This document shows positions 1-5,966 of a stretch of DNA of 6,268 nt, piece after piece. The position numbers and the translations under genes were made by a program. The notes under the pieces are model-generated. The model was not told the origin of the DNA. It saw nothing but the letters and a program-made list of their open reading frames with translations, and ran no database searches. The first letter of the stretch is position 1; each line of letters opens with the position of its first letter. The stretch comes from Phycisphaerales bacterium (GTDB taxonomy: Bacteria; Planctomycetota; Phycisphaerae; SM23-33), in NCBI GenBank assembly GCA_003153915.1, contig PMBX01000190.1, positions 1-6,268 of the forward strand. The letters run 5' to 3'.

Positions 1-765
1 ACCATCCCGAGCAAGATCCTGACGCTGGAGCAGCTCGGCACGCCCAAGGTCTTCGCCGAGCTCTCGCTGAAGCCGCGCGGCCTGGTGCTGTGCACCGGCC
101 CCACGGGTTCGGGCAAGAGCACCACGCTGGCGTCGCTGATCGACATGATGAACCGCCGCTACCCCCACCACATCATCACGCTGGAAGACCCGGTGGAATA
201 CGAACTGCGGAGCAACAAGAGCGTCATCGAGCAGCGAGAGCTGGGCAGCGACGTTCCGGATTTCGCCAGCGGGCTTAAGCACGCCCTTCGCCAGGACCCT
301 GACATCATCCTGGTGGGCGAAATGCGAGACCTGGAGACCACCTCTGCCGCCATCACTGCCGCAGAGACCGGCCATTTGGTACTTTCCACCCTGCACACCC
401 AGAACGCCCCGCAGACCATCGAGCGCATCATCGACATCTATCCTGCTGAGCAGCAAAATCAGATTCGCGCGATGCTGGCTAACACGCTTCAGGCGGTGGT
501 CAGCATGTCGCTGTTCAGGCGGCTCGACAAGTCGGGCATGGTTCCTGCCTGCGAGATCATGATCTGCACGCCAGCGGTGCGGAACTGCATCCGCGAGAAC
601 CGCATACACGAGATTCCCAACATCATCGAGACCAACCGCGGCCTTGGCATGTGCTCGCTGGACGAGTCGATCAAGTCGCTGTACCTCAACGGGCGCATCA
701 GCCGCCAGGACGCCGTCAGCCAGGCCAGCCGGCCCGAGTCGCTCAACCGGGCCTTGAGCGCATAG
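1..765 (+). CDS. pilT: PilT-type type IV pilus retraction ATPase, 5' partial
   Basis: This is the C-terminal 254 codons of a hexameric cytoplasmic secretion-type ATPase that drives pilus retraction. The frame is open from base 1, so the true start lies upstream; PilT proteins are usually about 340-380 residues, so roughly 100 residues are missing. In window numbering, Walker A GPTGSGKS is at 33-40, the Asp box LEDPVEYE around 61-68, the Walker B region LRQDPDIILVGEMRD at 96-110, and the His box TGHLVLSTLHT at 123-133. AVRNCIRE at 192-199 matches the AIRNLIRE motif characteristic of PilT. The opening IPSKILTLEQLGTP also fits PilT. These features, and the lack of the tetracysteine zinc motif found in many PilB/GspE proteins, argue for PilT. 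The usual ISQ.LLPR segment is altered to VSMSLFRR. The gene lies 12 nt before pilC, presumably in one transcript. Whether it retracts pili rather than acting as a PilU-like accessory is inferred. Confidence 0.93.
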   Translation, partial: TIPSKILTLEQLGTPKVFAELSLKPRGLVLCTGPTGSGKSTTLASLIDMMNRRYPHHIITLEDPVEYELRSNKSVIEQRELGSDVPDFASGLKHALRQDPDIILVGEMRDLETTSAAITAAETGHLVLSTLHTQNAPQTIERIIDIYPAEQQNQIRAMLANTLQAVVSMSLFRRLDKSGMVPACEIMICTPAVRNCIRENRIHEIPNIIETNRGLGMCSLDESIKSLYLNGRISRQDAVSQASRPESLNRALSA

Positions 766-777
766 AGGAGCCACCCC

Positions 778-2001
778 ATGCCGACATACAAGTATGAAAT
801 TCGCGAATCCGGCGGCGCGGTGACGGCAGGGCTGATGGAGTCGCCCTCCCTGTCCGAGGCCACCGCCAAGCTGCGAAGCCTGGGTGGATATCTCCTCAAC
901 GTCGCCCCGGCCGGCGGAGGGGCCACAACCCTCCTGAACCGCCTGCGAAACGCCCAGTTACAGTTGGGCCCCGGACTCAAAGATGTCCGCAACTTCACCA
1001 ACCAACTGGCCGTAATGATAAAGGCCGGCATCAACATCCGCAGCGCCATGGAGGGAATCGCCGAGCAGACCGACAACGTCAAATTCCGCAAGATCCTCGC
1101 ACAGGTCCGCGGCGACGTCGAGAGCGGCAAATCCTTCTCCGAGGCCCTCGCGCGGCATCCAAAGGTTTTCAGCCCCCTCTACATAAACATGGTCCGCGCG
1201 TCGGAGCTTTCGGGCAACTTCGCCCACATGCTGGGGCGGATCTCCGCCTATCTCGGCCAGCAGGTCGAAACGCGCAACATGGTCCGCGGAGCGATGGTTT
1301 ATCCGTGCATCATCGCTTTCATGGCCGTTGCCACGACAATCTTTCTGCTGACCTTCGTGCTTCCGAAGTTCTCCGCCCTGTTCGCCGGAAAAGAAGCCCT
1401 GCTTCCGCTACCCACCAAGCTGTTGCTGGGCATGAGCGCATTTTTGCGGCATTACTGGTACATCGTTATCGCCTCTGTCGCGGCGGTGGTGGGAGGTTTC
1501 TGGTACGCCATCCGCACGCCCAAGGGGGCGATCTACTGGGACGCCGCCAAGCTCCGCCTGCCGCTGTTCCGCAAGATGCTGCGGGCGCTATACATCACCC
1601 GCGGCATGCACACCATGGGTGAACTGATCAGCGCCGGAGTCCCCATGCCAGAGACGCTCAAGATCACCTCCGACATTTCGGGCAACCACACGTACCGATC
1701 CATCTGGGATTCGGTTTACAAGTCCGTCCTCCAGGGCGAGAAGGTCGCCACCCCCCTTGCCCGCCAGCGGACGCTGCCCCGAAGCGTCGTGCAGATGATT
1801 TCCGCGGGAGAGGAGTCCGGAAAGCTGGGTGAGGTCCTTCGAGACATCGCCGACTACTACGCCAACGAGCTTCGCAATTCGATCAAGGCACTGACGGCGA
1901 TGCTGGAGCCGCTGATGATCGTCGTGATGGGCTTCATCGTCGGGTTCATCGCAATGAGCATCATCCTGCCTATTTTCAAGATGTCCAGCCTCGTCAAGTA
2001 A
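778..2001 (+). CDS. pilC: PilC/GspF-type inner-membrane platform protein
   Basis: This polytopic inner-membrane protein is the platform on which the assembly and retraction ATPases act during type IV pilus or type II-like pseudopilus assembly. It is 407 residues, normal for the family. Two copies of the T2SSF domain are visible, about residues 70-195 and 273-400. Each carries the recurring serine/alanine-E-x-SG signature: SPLYINMVRASELSGN at 132-147 and PRSVVQMISAGEESGKL at 334-350. Hydrophobic membrane segments are near 175-198, 224-245 and 376-400. The start ATG follows AGGAG at 766-770 with a 7-nt spacer, and this Shine-Dalgarno overlaps the pilT stop codon, consistent with coupled translation. 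The position directly after pilT and before three prepilin genes supports a PilC role over GspF, although sequence alone does not fully separate the two. Confidence 0.93.
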   Translation: MPTYKYEIRESGGAVTAGLMESPSLSEATAKLRSLGGYLLNVAPAGGGATTLLNRLRNAQLQLGPGLKDVRNFTNQLAVMIKAGINIRSAMEGIAEQTDNVKFRKILAQVRGDVESGKSFSEALARHPKVFSPLYINMVRASELSGNFAHMLGRISAYLGQQVETRNMVRGAMVYPCIIAFMAVATTIFLLTFVLPKFSALFAGKEALLPLPTKLLLGMSAFLRHYWYIVIASVAAVVGGFWYAIRTPKGAIYWDAAKLRLPLFRKMLRALYITRGMHTMGELISAGVPMPETLKITSDISGNHTYRSIWDSVYKSVLQGEKVATPLARQRTLPRSVVQMISAGEESGKLGEVLRDIADYYANELRNSIKALTAMLEPLMIVVMGFIVGFIAMSIILPIFKMSSLVK

Positions 2002-2025
2002 GGAGAGATCCAAGGTGAGGTAAAC

Positions 2026-2529
2026 ATGCACAAAAATATCTCAATCGCCCGCGGCGGGTTTTCACTCGTGGAGGTCGCGGTCGCGACGGCAATCGTAGGT
2101 ATGGGTGTCACAGCCCTGATGGTGGCGTTGGCGGCAGGTACTCGAACCAATCACGCAGGCCAGGAACTCACCCAGGCAGTCTTTCTGGCCCAGGAAATCC
2201 GGGAATGGACGCTGAATCTCCCCTTCTCGGACCCCGATCCTGCCGACGCCAACAACCCCCCCGGCCCGGATAGCACAAGTCCCCAGATATTTGTCGATGA
2301 CCTGGACGATCTGCTGGACGTCACGTACGACCCGCCCCGCGACGGACGAGGTGTGTCCATCGCAGGCATGGACGGCTGGTCACAGACGATCCATCTCACC
2401 TGGCGCAATCCGTCCAACTTGACATCCATCGTCACCAACGGCGCCAGCGACGCCATTTACGTCGAAGTCGAAATAGCCCACTATGGCCAAGCGGTGTTGT
2501 CCACCGCATGGCTGGTCACTCGGAGGTAG
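2026..2529 (+). CDS. Type IV prepilin-like minor pilin (PilV/MshD type)
   Basis: This 167-residue protein has a class III prepilin leader: a short basic leader ending in Gly11, then the mature start FSLVEV with Glu16 at position +5, then a hydrophobic helix to about residue 38. Prepilin peptidase would cut between Gly11 and Phe12 and N-methylate the Phe. The amphipathic continuation around residues 43-64 is typical of the pilin alpha-1 helix. The globular part has a Pro/Asp-rich segment (68-82), an acidic DDLDD at 91-95, then MDGWSQTIHLTW (115-126). This layout is reminiscent of PilV/MshD-like minor pilins, where an acidic FDDVDD-like motif often occurs. It has no cysteine. The start follows AGGTGAGG at 2013-2020 with a 5-nt spacer, 24 nt after pilC. 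A role in a pilus-priming minor pilin complex is inferred from family and neighbours. It could equally be called a GspI-like pseudopilin. Confidence 0.85.
   Translation: MHKNISIARGGFSLVEVAVATAIVGMGVTALMVALAAGTRTNHAGQELTQAVFLAQEIREWTLNLPFSDPDPADANNPPGPDSTSPQIFVDDLDDLLDVTYDPPRDGRGVSIAGMDGWSQTIHLTWRNPSNLTSIVTNGASDAIYVEVEIAHYGQAVLSTAWLVTRR
2522..2526 (+). promoter_or_regulatory. Shine-Dalgarno site deciding the PilX-like start
   Basis: GGAGG lies 8 nt before the ATG at 2535 and inside the last codons of the preceding minor pilin gene. The alternative in-frame ATG at 2508 has no such site and would overlap the upstream gene. This therefore supports 2535 as the start. Confidence 0.75.
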
Positions 2530-2534
2530 TACCC

Positions 2535-3926
2535 ATGTCTAGTAAAAACGTTTCCCATCGTCTTCAAGGGGGCTTTGCCTATCTAATGGCGATGGTCCTG
2601 CTGGTGGTCATGGCGGTCCTGGGCCTGTCCTTGGCTGCCTCCAGCAACACGGGCATGCTGCGGACGGCCAACCAAGCGAACATCCAGCATTCGCTGCTTC
2701 AGGCCGAAAGCGGGATGGACTTCGTCCTCTACCAGCTTCGCAATATCCCGATATCGGCCCGGTTAACCGGCCAAGACATGTTTGACGCGATGGCCGGGGC
2801 ATTGGCGACGCGGCTCAACGGATCGGCCAACCTCGGCGGAGCCAACATCGTGGTGACCTTCTCGCAGATCACCATCCCACACATCGCCACCGATTCGAGC
2901 GGCCACGGTTTCCGGGCCACGATATCGCAAGTTGCGGGAAATGACCGCGCGGTCCACCTCTGCGTCACCGGCGACCACGGCACGGTGTACCGCACCGTTG
3001 GCATTGATTGCAAACTGTCCGCCCGGAGAAGTGCGGTTTTCGACTTCGGCATCGCCTCCAAAAGCTCCGTGCATCTGACCGGAAACGCCTCCGTCCACGG
3101 CGCCAACAACGCCGCCGAGGCCAACATCCTTTCGGCCACCTATAGCACGAGCGAGGCATTCAATCTTACTGGAAACTGTAACATCCAGGGCGATATCTAC
3201 ACCGCCAACCCAAACGCCAACGCCTCGCTGACGGGCAATATCGCCATCGGCGGAAAGAGCCTCAATGACCCGGCCATCAACGACCACATCCATATCGGCG
3301 AGGGCGACCCGGTGTTTCCGGAGGTGGACCCCACGGTCTTTGAACCCTTCGCCACCAACATCGTCAACTCCAGCACCCCCACCAGCGGAAATCGCACCTT
3401 CACCAACATCCGCATCAAGGCCAATACCAACCCCACGTTCTCAGGGAACATCACAATTAAAGGAGTGGTATTCGTCGAGACGCCCAACAAGGTCCAATTC
3501 TCCGGCAATTTGAACTTCACGGGCGTGTTGGTGACGCAGGACGCCGGGGACAACGTCTACACGACCAACACCGTCAAGTTCACCGGAAACACCACCAGCC
3601 AGGGCGTGGAGTCCCTGCCGGACACCGCGGAGTTCCATGACTTACGGCAGATGCCGGGTTCTTTCCTCCTTGCACCGGGTTTCGGGGTGAGTTTCACGGG
3701 CAACTTCGGCACCGTCAACGGCTGCATGGCCGCCGACGCCTTCACCTTCACCGGAAACGCCGGCGGACTGGTCAAGGGTCCAATCATCAACTACAGCGAT
3801 TCCATCTTCTCCCTGACGGGAAACTCCTCGGTGACTATCGACCGGCTGAACACTCCGACCGAGCCGCCGGGCTTCAGTTCCAACGGATCGCTGCGAGCCG
3901 ACAACACAACTTACGCGGAGTATTAA
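2535..3926 (+). CDS. PilX/GspK-like minor pilin with TGN-repeat, probably beta-helical, C-terminal domain
   Basis: This 463-residue protein is much longer than ordinary PilX minor pilins, which are usually about 170-200 residues. The start at 2535 has a strong Shine-Dalgarno; the in-frame ATG at 2508 would only add nine residues. The N-terminus has a prepilin-like leader (Gly13 then FAYLM), a hydrophobic helix about 14-36, and LLQAESGMDFVLYQL (54-68), typical of PilX_N proteins. The +5 residue is Met18 instead of Glu, as expected for GspK/PilX-like tip subunits. Residues 181-450 carry about ten [L/F]-[T/S]-[G/S]-N motifs, at 181, 211, 232, 302, 322, 349, 387, 405, 427 and 447. Many are 18-22 residues apart, close to one turn of a right-handed beta-helix. 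Four cysteines are visible (143, 159, 215, 397). It sits between PilV- and PilW-like genes with 5- and 1-nt gaps. A tip subunit or adhesin exposed at the cell surface is inferred. Confidence 0.8.
   Translation: MSSKNVSHRLQGGFAYLMAMVLLVVMAVLGLSLAASSNTGMLRTANQANIQHSLLQAESGMDFVLYQLRNIPISARLTGQDMFDAMAGALATRLNGSANLGGANIVVTFSQITIPHIATDSSGHGFRATISQVAGNDRAVHLCVTGDHGTVYRTVGIDCKLSARRSAVFDFGIASKSSVHLTGNASVHGANNAAEANILSATYSTSEAFNLTGNCNIQGDIYTANPNANASLTGNIAIGGKSLNDPAINDHIHIGEGDPVFPEVDPTVFEPFATNIVNSSTPTSGNRTFTNIRIKANTNPTFSGNITIKGVVFVETPNKVQFSGNLNFTGVLVTQDAGDNVYTTNTVKFTGNTTSQGVESLPDTAEFHDLRQMPGSFLLAPGFGVSFTGNFGTVNGCMAADAFTFTGNAGGLVKGPIINYSDSIFSLTGNSSVTIDRLNTPTEPPGFSSNGSLRADNTTYAEY
3075..3884 (+). repeat. 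Degenerate protein repeat, [L/F][T/S]GN every ~20 residues
   Basis: Within the PilX-like gene, about ten copies of a hydrophobic-Thr/Ser-Gly-Asn motif recur, several followed within five to seven residues by a glycine (for example LTGNASVHG, LTGNCNIQG, FSGNITIKG, FSGNLNFTG). At DNA level only the core is similar: ACCGGAAACGCC occurs at 3078-3089 and 3750-3761, and ACCGGAAACACC at 3582-3593. The DNA between copies has diverged, so this is an old structural protein repeat, not a recent tandem duplication. One non-canonical TSGN (residues 283-286) falls in the longest interval. Confidence 0.75.
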
Positions 3927-3927
3927 C

Positions 3928-4446
3928 ATGCGACACAATCGGAGAACATTGGGTTTCAGTCTCGTCGAAATCCTCCTCGCCCTTTCGCTGACGGCGGCGC
4001 TGCTGACGGCAGTGGCGGCGGCCATCCAAGCCTCGCTCCAGAGCTATCGCCAAAACGAGACGATCACCGAGGCCACGCAGACCGCCCGGTCCTGCCTGGC
4101 GCGCATGATGCGCGAGGTGCGCACGGCAGAGGAGGTGGACACCACCGCGACGCGCCTGACCATCCTGACTCCTGACGACGGCAGCGGGCTGACGCAACTT
4201 CAATACGAACTTTCTAACGGCGAGCTTATCTATCGTCGCACCGTCGGAGCCACCACCACCAGCCAGGCGCTGATGGCCGCCACCGACGAGGTGCGGATCA
4301 GTTCACTGAATCTCACCAGTGTCACGGGCACTTCCGGCGGGACCACCTACACAAAGAGTGTCACGGCCAAAATCGGCCTGACCGCCGACGGGCAAAGCTT
4401 TTTCACCACAGCCTCGGCGTCCCTGCGACGTAACCAGGAATACTGA
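3928..4446 (+). CDS. Type IV prepilin-like minor pilin (PilW/GspJ type)
   Basis: This 172-residue protein starts with a basic leader ending at Gly9, followed by FSLVEI with Glu14 at +5 and a hydrophobic helix to about residue 34, the standard type III prepilin signal. The following helix (about 35-70), with TARSCLARMMREVRTAEEV, then a beta-rich segment LTILTPDD....LQYELSNGELIYRR (77-104), matches the layout of PilW/GspJ-like minor pilins. These typically have an R-x-L-R/E helix end and a Y-x-L-x-x-G-x-L hairpin. The ATG lies one base after the preceding stop, with GGAG at 3917-3920 and a 7-nt spacer, so translation is probably coupled. It is the last gene of the pilus run. The PilW assignment rests on general layout and gene order, while the prepilin assignment itself is firm. 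Confidence 0.85.
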   Translation: MRHNRRTLGFSLVEILLALSLTAALLTAVAAAIQASLQSYRQNETITEATQTARSCLARMMREVRTAEEVDTTATRLTILTPDDGSGLTQLQYELSNGELIYRRTVGATTTSQALMAATDEVRISSLNLTSVTGTSGGTTYTKSVTAKIGLTADGQSFFTTASASLRRNQEY

Positions 4447-4497
4447 TCGCCCCATCGTTTCCACGTTCCTTCTGATTCATCCCAACTTTTCATCAGC

Positions 4498-4526
4498 CTC
4501 GAACGGCTCGACTGAGCTCGCCGAAG
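4498..4526. repeat. Possible REP-like palindromic element
   Basis: The stretch has a GCTC-gact-GAGC hairpin (4506-4517), followed by TCGCCGAAG and preceded by CTCGAAC. It resembles the CTTCGACxxxCTCAG class of extragenic palindromic repeats that recur between genes in many bacteria. Only one copy is in the window, so the repetitive nature is inferred from resemblance. Confidence 0.35.
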
Positions 4527-4535
4527 CCCTACGCG

Positions 4536-4560
4536 AATAAACGCAAACCGGTTTATTTTG
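4536..4560 (+). terminator. Weak candidate terminator hairpin after the pilus operon
   Basis: AATAAAC (4536-4542) pairs with GTTTATT (4551-4557) around an 8-nt loop and is followed by TTG. The inner AAACCGGTTT (4545-4554) is an overlapping perfect 10-bp palindrome that could form an alternative pairing. The stem is AT-rich and the T-tract is short, so intrinsic termination is doubtful. Its location 90 nt after the last pilin stop is suitable. Confidence 0.3.
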
Positions 4561-4710
4561 CTTCTTCGTTTTTGTTCGAGCAGGTTCGCGGCTAAAACGA
4601 AACTAGGGACGACTGAGGGCGGCATGGAATTGACTAACCTGGCGAATTCGGCTAGTTGATACTTGGACGGTCCGACGGCTGGGCGAGTTCCTTCTGTTTT
4701 GAACATGGGC

Positions 4711-4728
4711 CGAACATGCGTATGTTCG
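4711..4728. promoter_or_regulatory. 18-bp palindrome, candidate operator
   Basis: CGAACATGCGTATGTTCG has perfect 7-bp arms around a 4-nt centre. A second GAACATG half-site at 4701-4707 lies exactly 11 bp upstream of the one at 4712-4718, so both would face the same side of the helix. The site ends 45 nt before the thioredoxin-like start codon, a usual place for a repressor or for a 5'-UTR hairpin. The spacing (GAAC-N8-GTTC) does not fit the GAAC-N4-GTTC LexA box of Gram-positive bacteria. The binding protein is unknown. Confidence 0.4.
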
Positions 4729-4762
4729 ATCCGTCGGTTCGCCCCGGCCTCCGCGCCGTCTT

Positions 4763-4767
4763 GGGAG
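4763..4767 (+). promoter_or_regulatory. Shine-Dalgarno site deciding the thioredoxin-like start
   Basis: GGGAG lies 6 nt before the ATG at 4774. This start puts a basic residue pair followed by a hydrophobic signal core at the N-terminus, unlike the upstream in-frame starts TTG 4663 and ATG 4705. The ATG at 4768 is only 0 nt from GGGAG, too close. Confidence 0.7.
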
Positions 4768-4773
4768 ATGCTC

Positions 4774-5937
4774 ATGGTTAGGAAATTACTGCCCGTCTGG
4801 ATCGTATCGGCCTTGTTATTCTCTGTTTCCTACGGCCAATCGCCGGTGACGACCCAACCAGCAGCGTCACCGACGACCGCACCAGCCACCGCGCCATTGC
4901 CGGTCCTTGTCCCCAGCCAGGACATCGCCCAGTTGGACTCCCTTTTTGCCTTTACCACTCGCCTGGTCGCCCAGGCGGAGATGGCTGCCGAAGTGGCCGC
5001 TCGGATGGATAAAGTCCTGGTTATCGGTGGGCAATTGGAAGCGGCTTACCCCGCCGCCGCCAACCTTTATGAGGTCCGAGGCCGGATGCTTAAAGCCGCT
5101 TTGCAACTAATGGAACTTAGAGCCGATCAGCCTTCCCAGGACCGCCTGGTGGATATTTCCAAAAAGATCGTCGCCTCTTCCGCGCCGCCGTTGGAGAAGT
5201 TGCAGGCGGACTTCCTCCTCACGCGTGGCGCGGTGGCCGCCGCTTCCGCCGCTAACCAGGCGGAGGAGGCCGACAAACAAATCCAGGCCTTTGTCCAGCG
5301 CTACCCGGACGCACAAGATAAACCGATGGCGATGGCCTACGCGGTGCTCTTGGCGCACGGTTCGGGCCGGACAGCGTTGCGGGACCAGTTCCTCGCTCAA
5401 CTGGAGCAAGGGCATTACCCGCAGGAGGCCGTCAGCTTCGTGCTGCGGCGATTCCACCGCCACACGGATCTCGGCAAACCCTTCATCGCCGAACTGAACC
5501 GCCTGGACGCAACCAAGCTGAAACTGCCCCAGGACCTGTCGGGGGAGGTCGTGGTGGTGGATTTTTGGGCCACATGGTGCCCGCCGTGCGTGGCGGCGGC
5601 GCCCAAGATGGTGGAACTGTACGCCAAGTACCATCCCCAAGGCGTGGAGTTCGTCGGAATCAGCCTCGACCCATCCGAGGCGCGCGGCGCGCTGGAGAAG
5701 TTCATTGCACAACACGACATGAAGTGGATTCAGACCTTCAGTGGCCTGGGTCCTTCCGACCCGACCGCCATACAATACGGGGTGGATAGCATACCGTCGG
5801 TCTGGGTGATCGGCCGCGATGGGAACGTCATTTCCGACGATGCCGAGACTGACGTGGAAGCCGCTATCCGCAAGGCCCTGGAGGCTCCGGCAACCACGCA
5901 ACCGGCTTCGGCGCCATCCACCCAGGGCACACCTTAG
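4774..5937 (+). CDS. Exported TlpA/ResA-like thioredoxin-domain protein
   Basis: This 387-residue protein has a signal peptide: MVRK, a hydrophobic core to about residue 18, and a plausible cut after SYG (residue 21). There is no lipobox cysteine. A Thr/Pro/Ala-rich linker (25-43) with TTQPA follows. Residues about 44-245 are helix-rich and Ala-rich without a recognised domain, possibly TPR-like. The thioredoxin-fold domain covers about 248-368: strand VVVVDFWATW, redox motif WCPPC with Cys269 and Cys272, GVEFVGISLD, and the cis-proline in SIPSVWVIGRDG (Pro341). The C-terminal tail (371-387) again has TTQPA. Such TlpA/ResA-like domains act outside the cytoplasm as thiol reductases in cytochrome c maturation or disulfide handling. 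The client here is unknown. The gene lies 327 nt after the pilus genes behind a candidate operator and is probably transcribed separately. No CDS for a DsbD/CcdA electron donor is in the window. Confidence 0.85.
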   Translation: MVRKLLPVWIVSALLFSVSYGQSPVTTQPAASPTTAPATAPLPVLVPSQDIAQLDSLFAFTTRLVAQAEMAAEVAARMDKVLVIGGQLEAAYPAAANLYEVRGRMLKAALQLMELRADQPSQDRLVDISKKIVASSAPPLEKLQADFLLTRGAVAAASAANQAEEADKQIQAFVQRYPDAQDKPMAMAYAVLLAHGSGRTALRDQFLAQLEQGHYPQEAVSFVLRRFHRHTDLGKPFIAELNRLDATKLKLPQDLSGEVVVVDFWATWCPPCVAAAPKMVELYAKYHPQGVEFVGISLDPSEARGALEKFIAQHDMKWIQTFSGLGPSDPTAIQYGVDSIPSVWVIGRDGNVISDDAETDVEAAIRKALEAPATTQPASAPSTQGTP

Positions 5938-5966
5938 GCGACCGCTCGCCGGCGGCGATTGTCTAT

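Larger units (their letters stand above)
4447..4773. other. Intergenic region, 327 nt, no convincing gene
   Basis: No plausible gene is seen. The region contains a REP-like element (about 4498-4526), an AT-rich hairpin (4536-4557), a TTGACT hexamer at 4630-4635 without a clear -10 partner, a CGAATTCG palindrome at 4643-4650, and an 18-bp palindrome (4711-4728) just before the thioredoxin-like gene. CTCGAAC at 4498-4504 and GTTCGAG at 4574-4580 are exact reverse complements and could bracket a folded or repeat unit. The pilus transcript probably ends here and a new one begins. Confidence 0.7.

Noticed and set aside
1..765. Assignment as PilB/GspE assembly ATPase
   Set aside because: There is no tetracysteine zinc motif after the Walker B region, and an AIRNLIRE-like motif and a short C-terminus typical of PilT are present.
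489..1130. 213-codon open frame on the minus strand across the pilT-pilC junction
   Set aside because: It is antisense to two well-conserved genes, has no plausible ribosome site and no recognisable motif.
2508..2534. Upstream ATG for the PilX-like gene
   Set aside because: It has no Shine-Dalgarno, overlaps the preceding gene by 22 nt, and makes the prepilin leader longer than usual. The ATG at 2535 has GGAGG at 8 nt.
4630..4663. Sigma70-type promoter with TTGACT as -35
   Set aside because: At 16-18 bp spacing there is no acceptable -10 hexamer. The best match, GATACT at 4658, would need a 22-bp spacer.
4711..4728. LexA (SOS) box
   Set aside because: The half-sites GAAC and GTTC are 8 nt apart, not the 4 nt of the Gram-positive-type box, and the sequence does not fit the CTG-N10-CAG type.
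4663..4773. Longer N-terminus for the thioredoxin-like protein (TTG at 4663 or ATG at 4705)
   Set aside because: It would bury the signal peptide 37 residues inside the protein and place the palindrome within coding sequence. ATG 4774 has a well-spaced GGGAG.
4347..4775. 142-codon open frame on the minus strand across the intergenic gap
   Set aside because: It overlaps the end of the PilW-like gene and its start codon lies at the thioredoxin-like start. The protein has no domain-like pattern, and part of it is just a translation of the REP-like element.
5107..5901. 264-codon open frame on the minus strand opposite the thioredoxin-like gene
   Set aside because: It is antisense to a clear WCPPC thioredoxin domain. 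The composition (His, Arg, Gly rich) is what high-GC antisense frames give.
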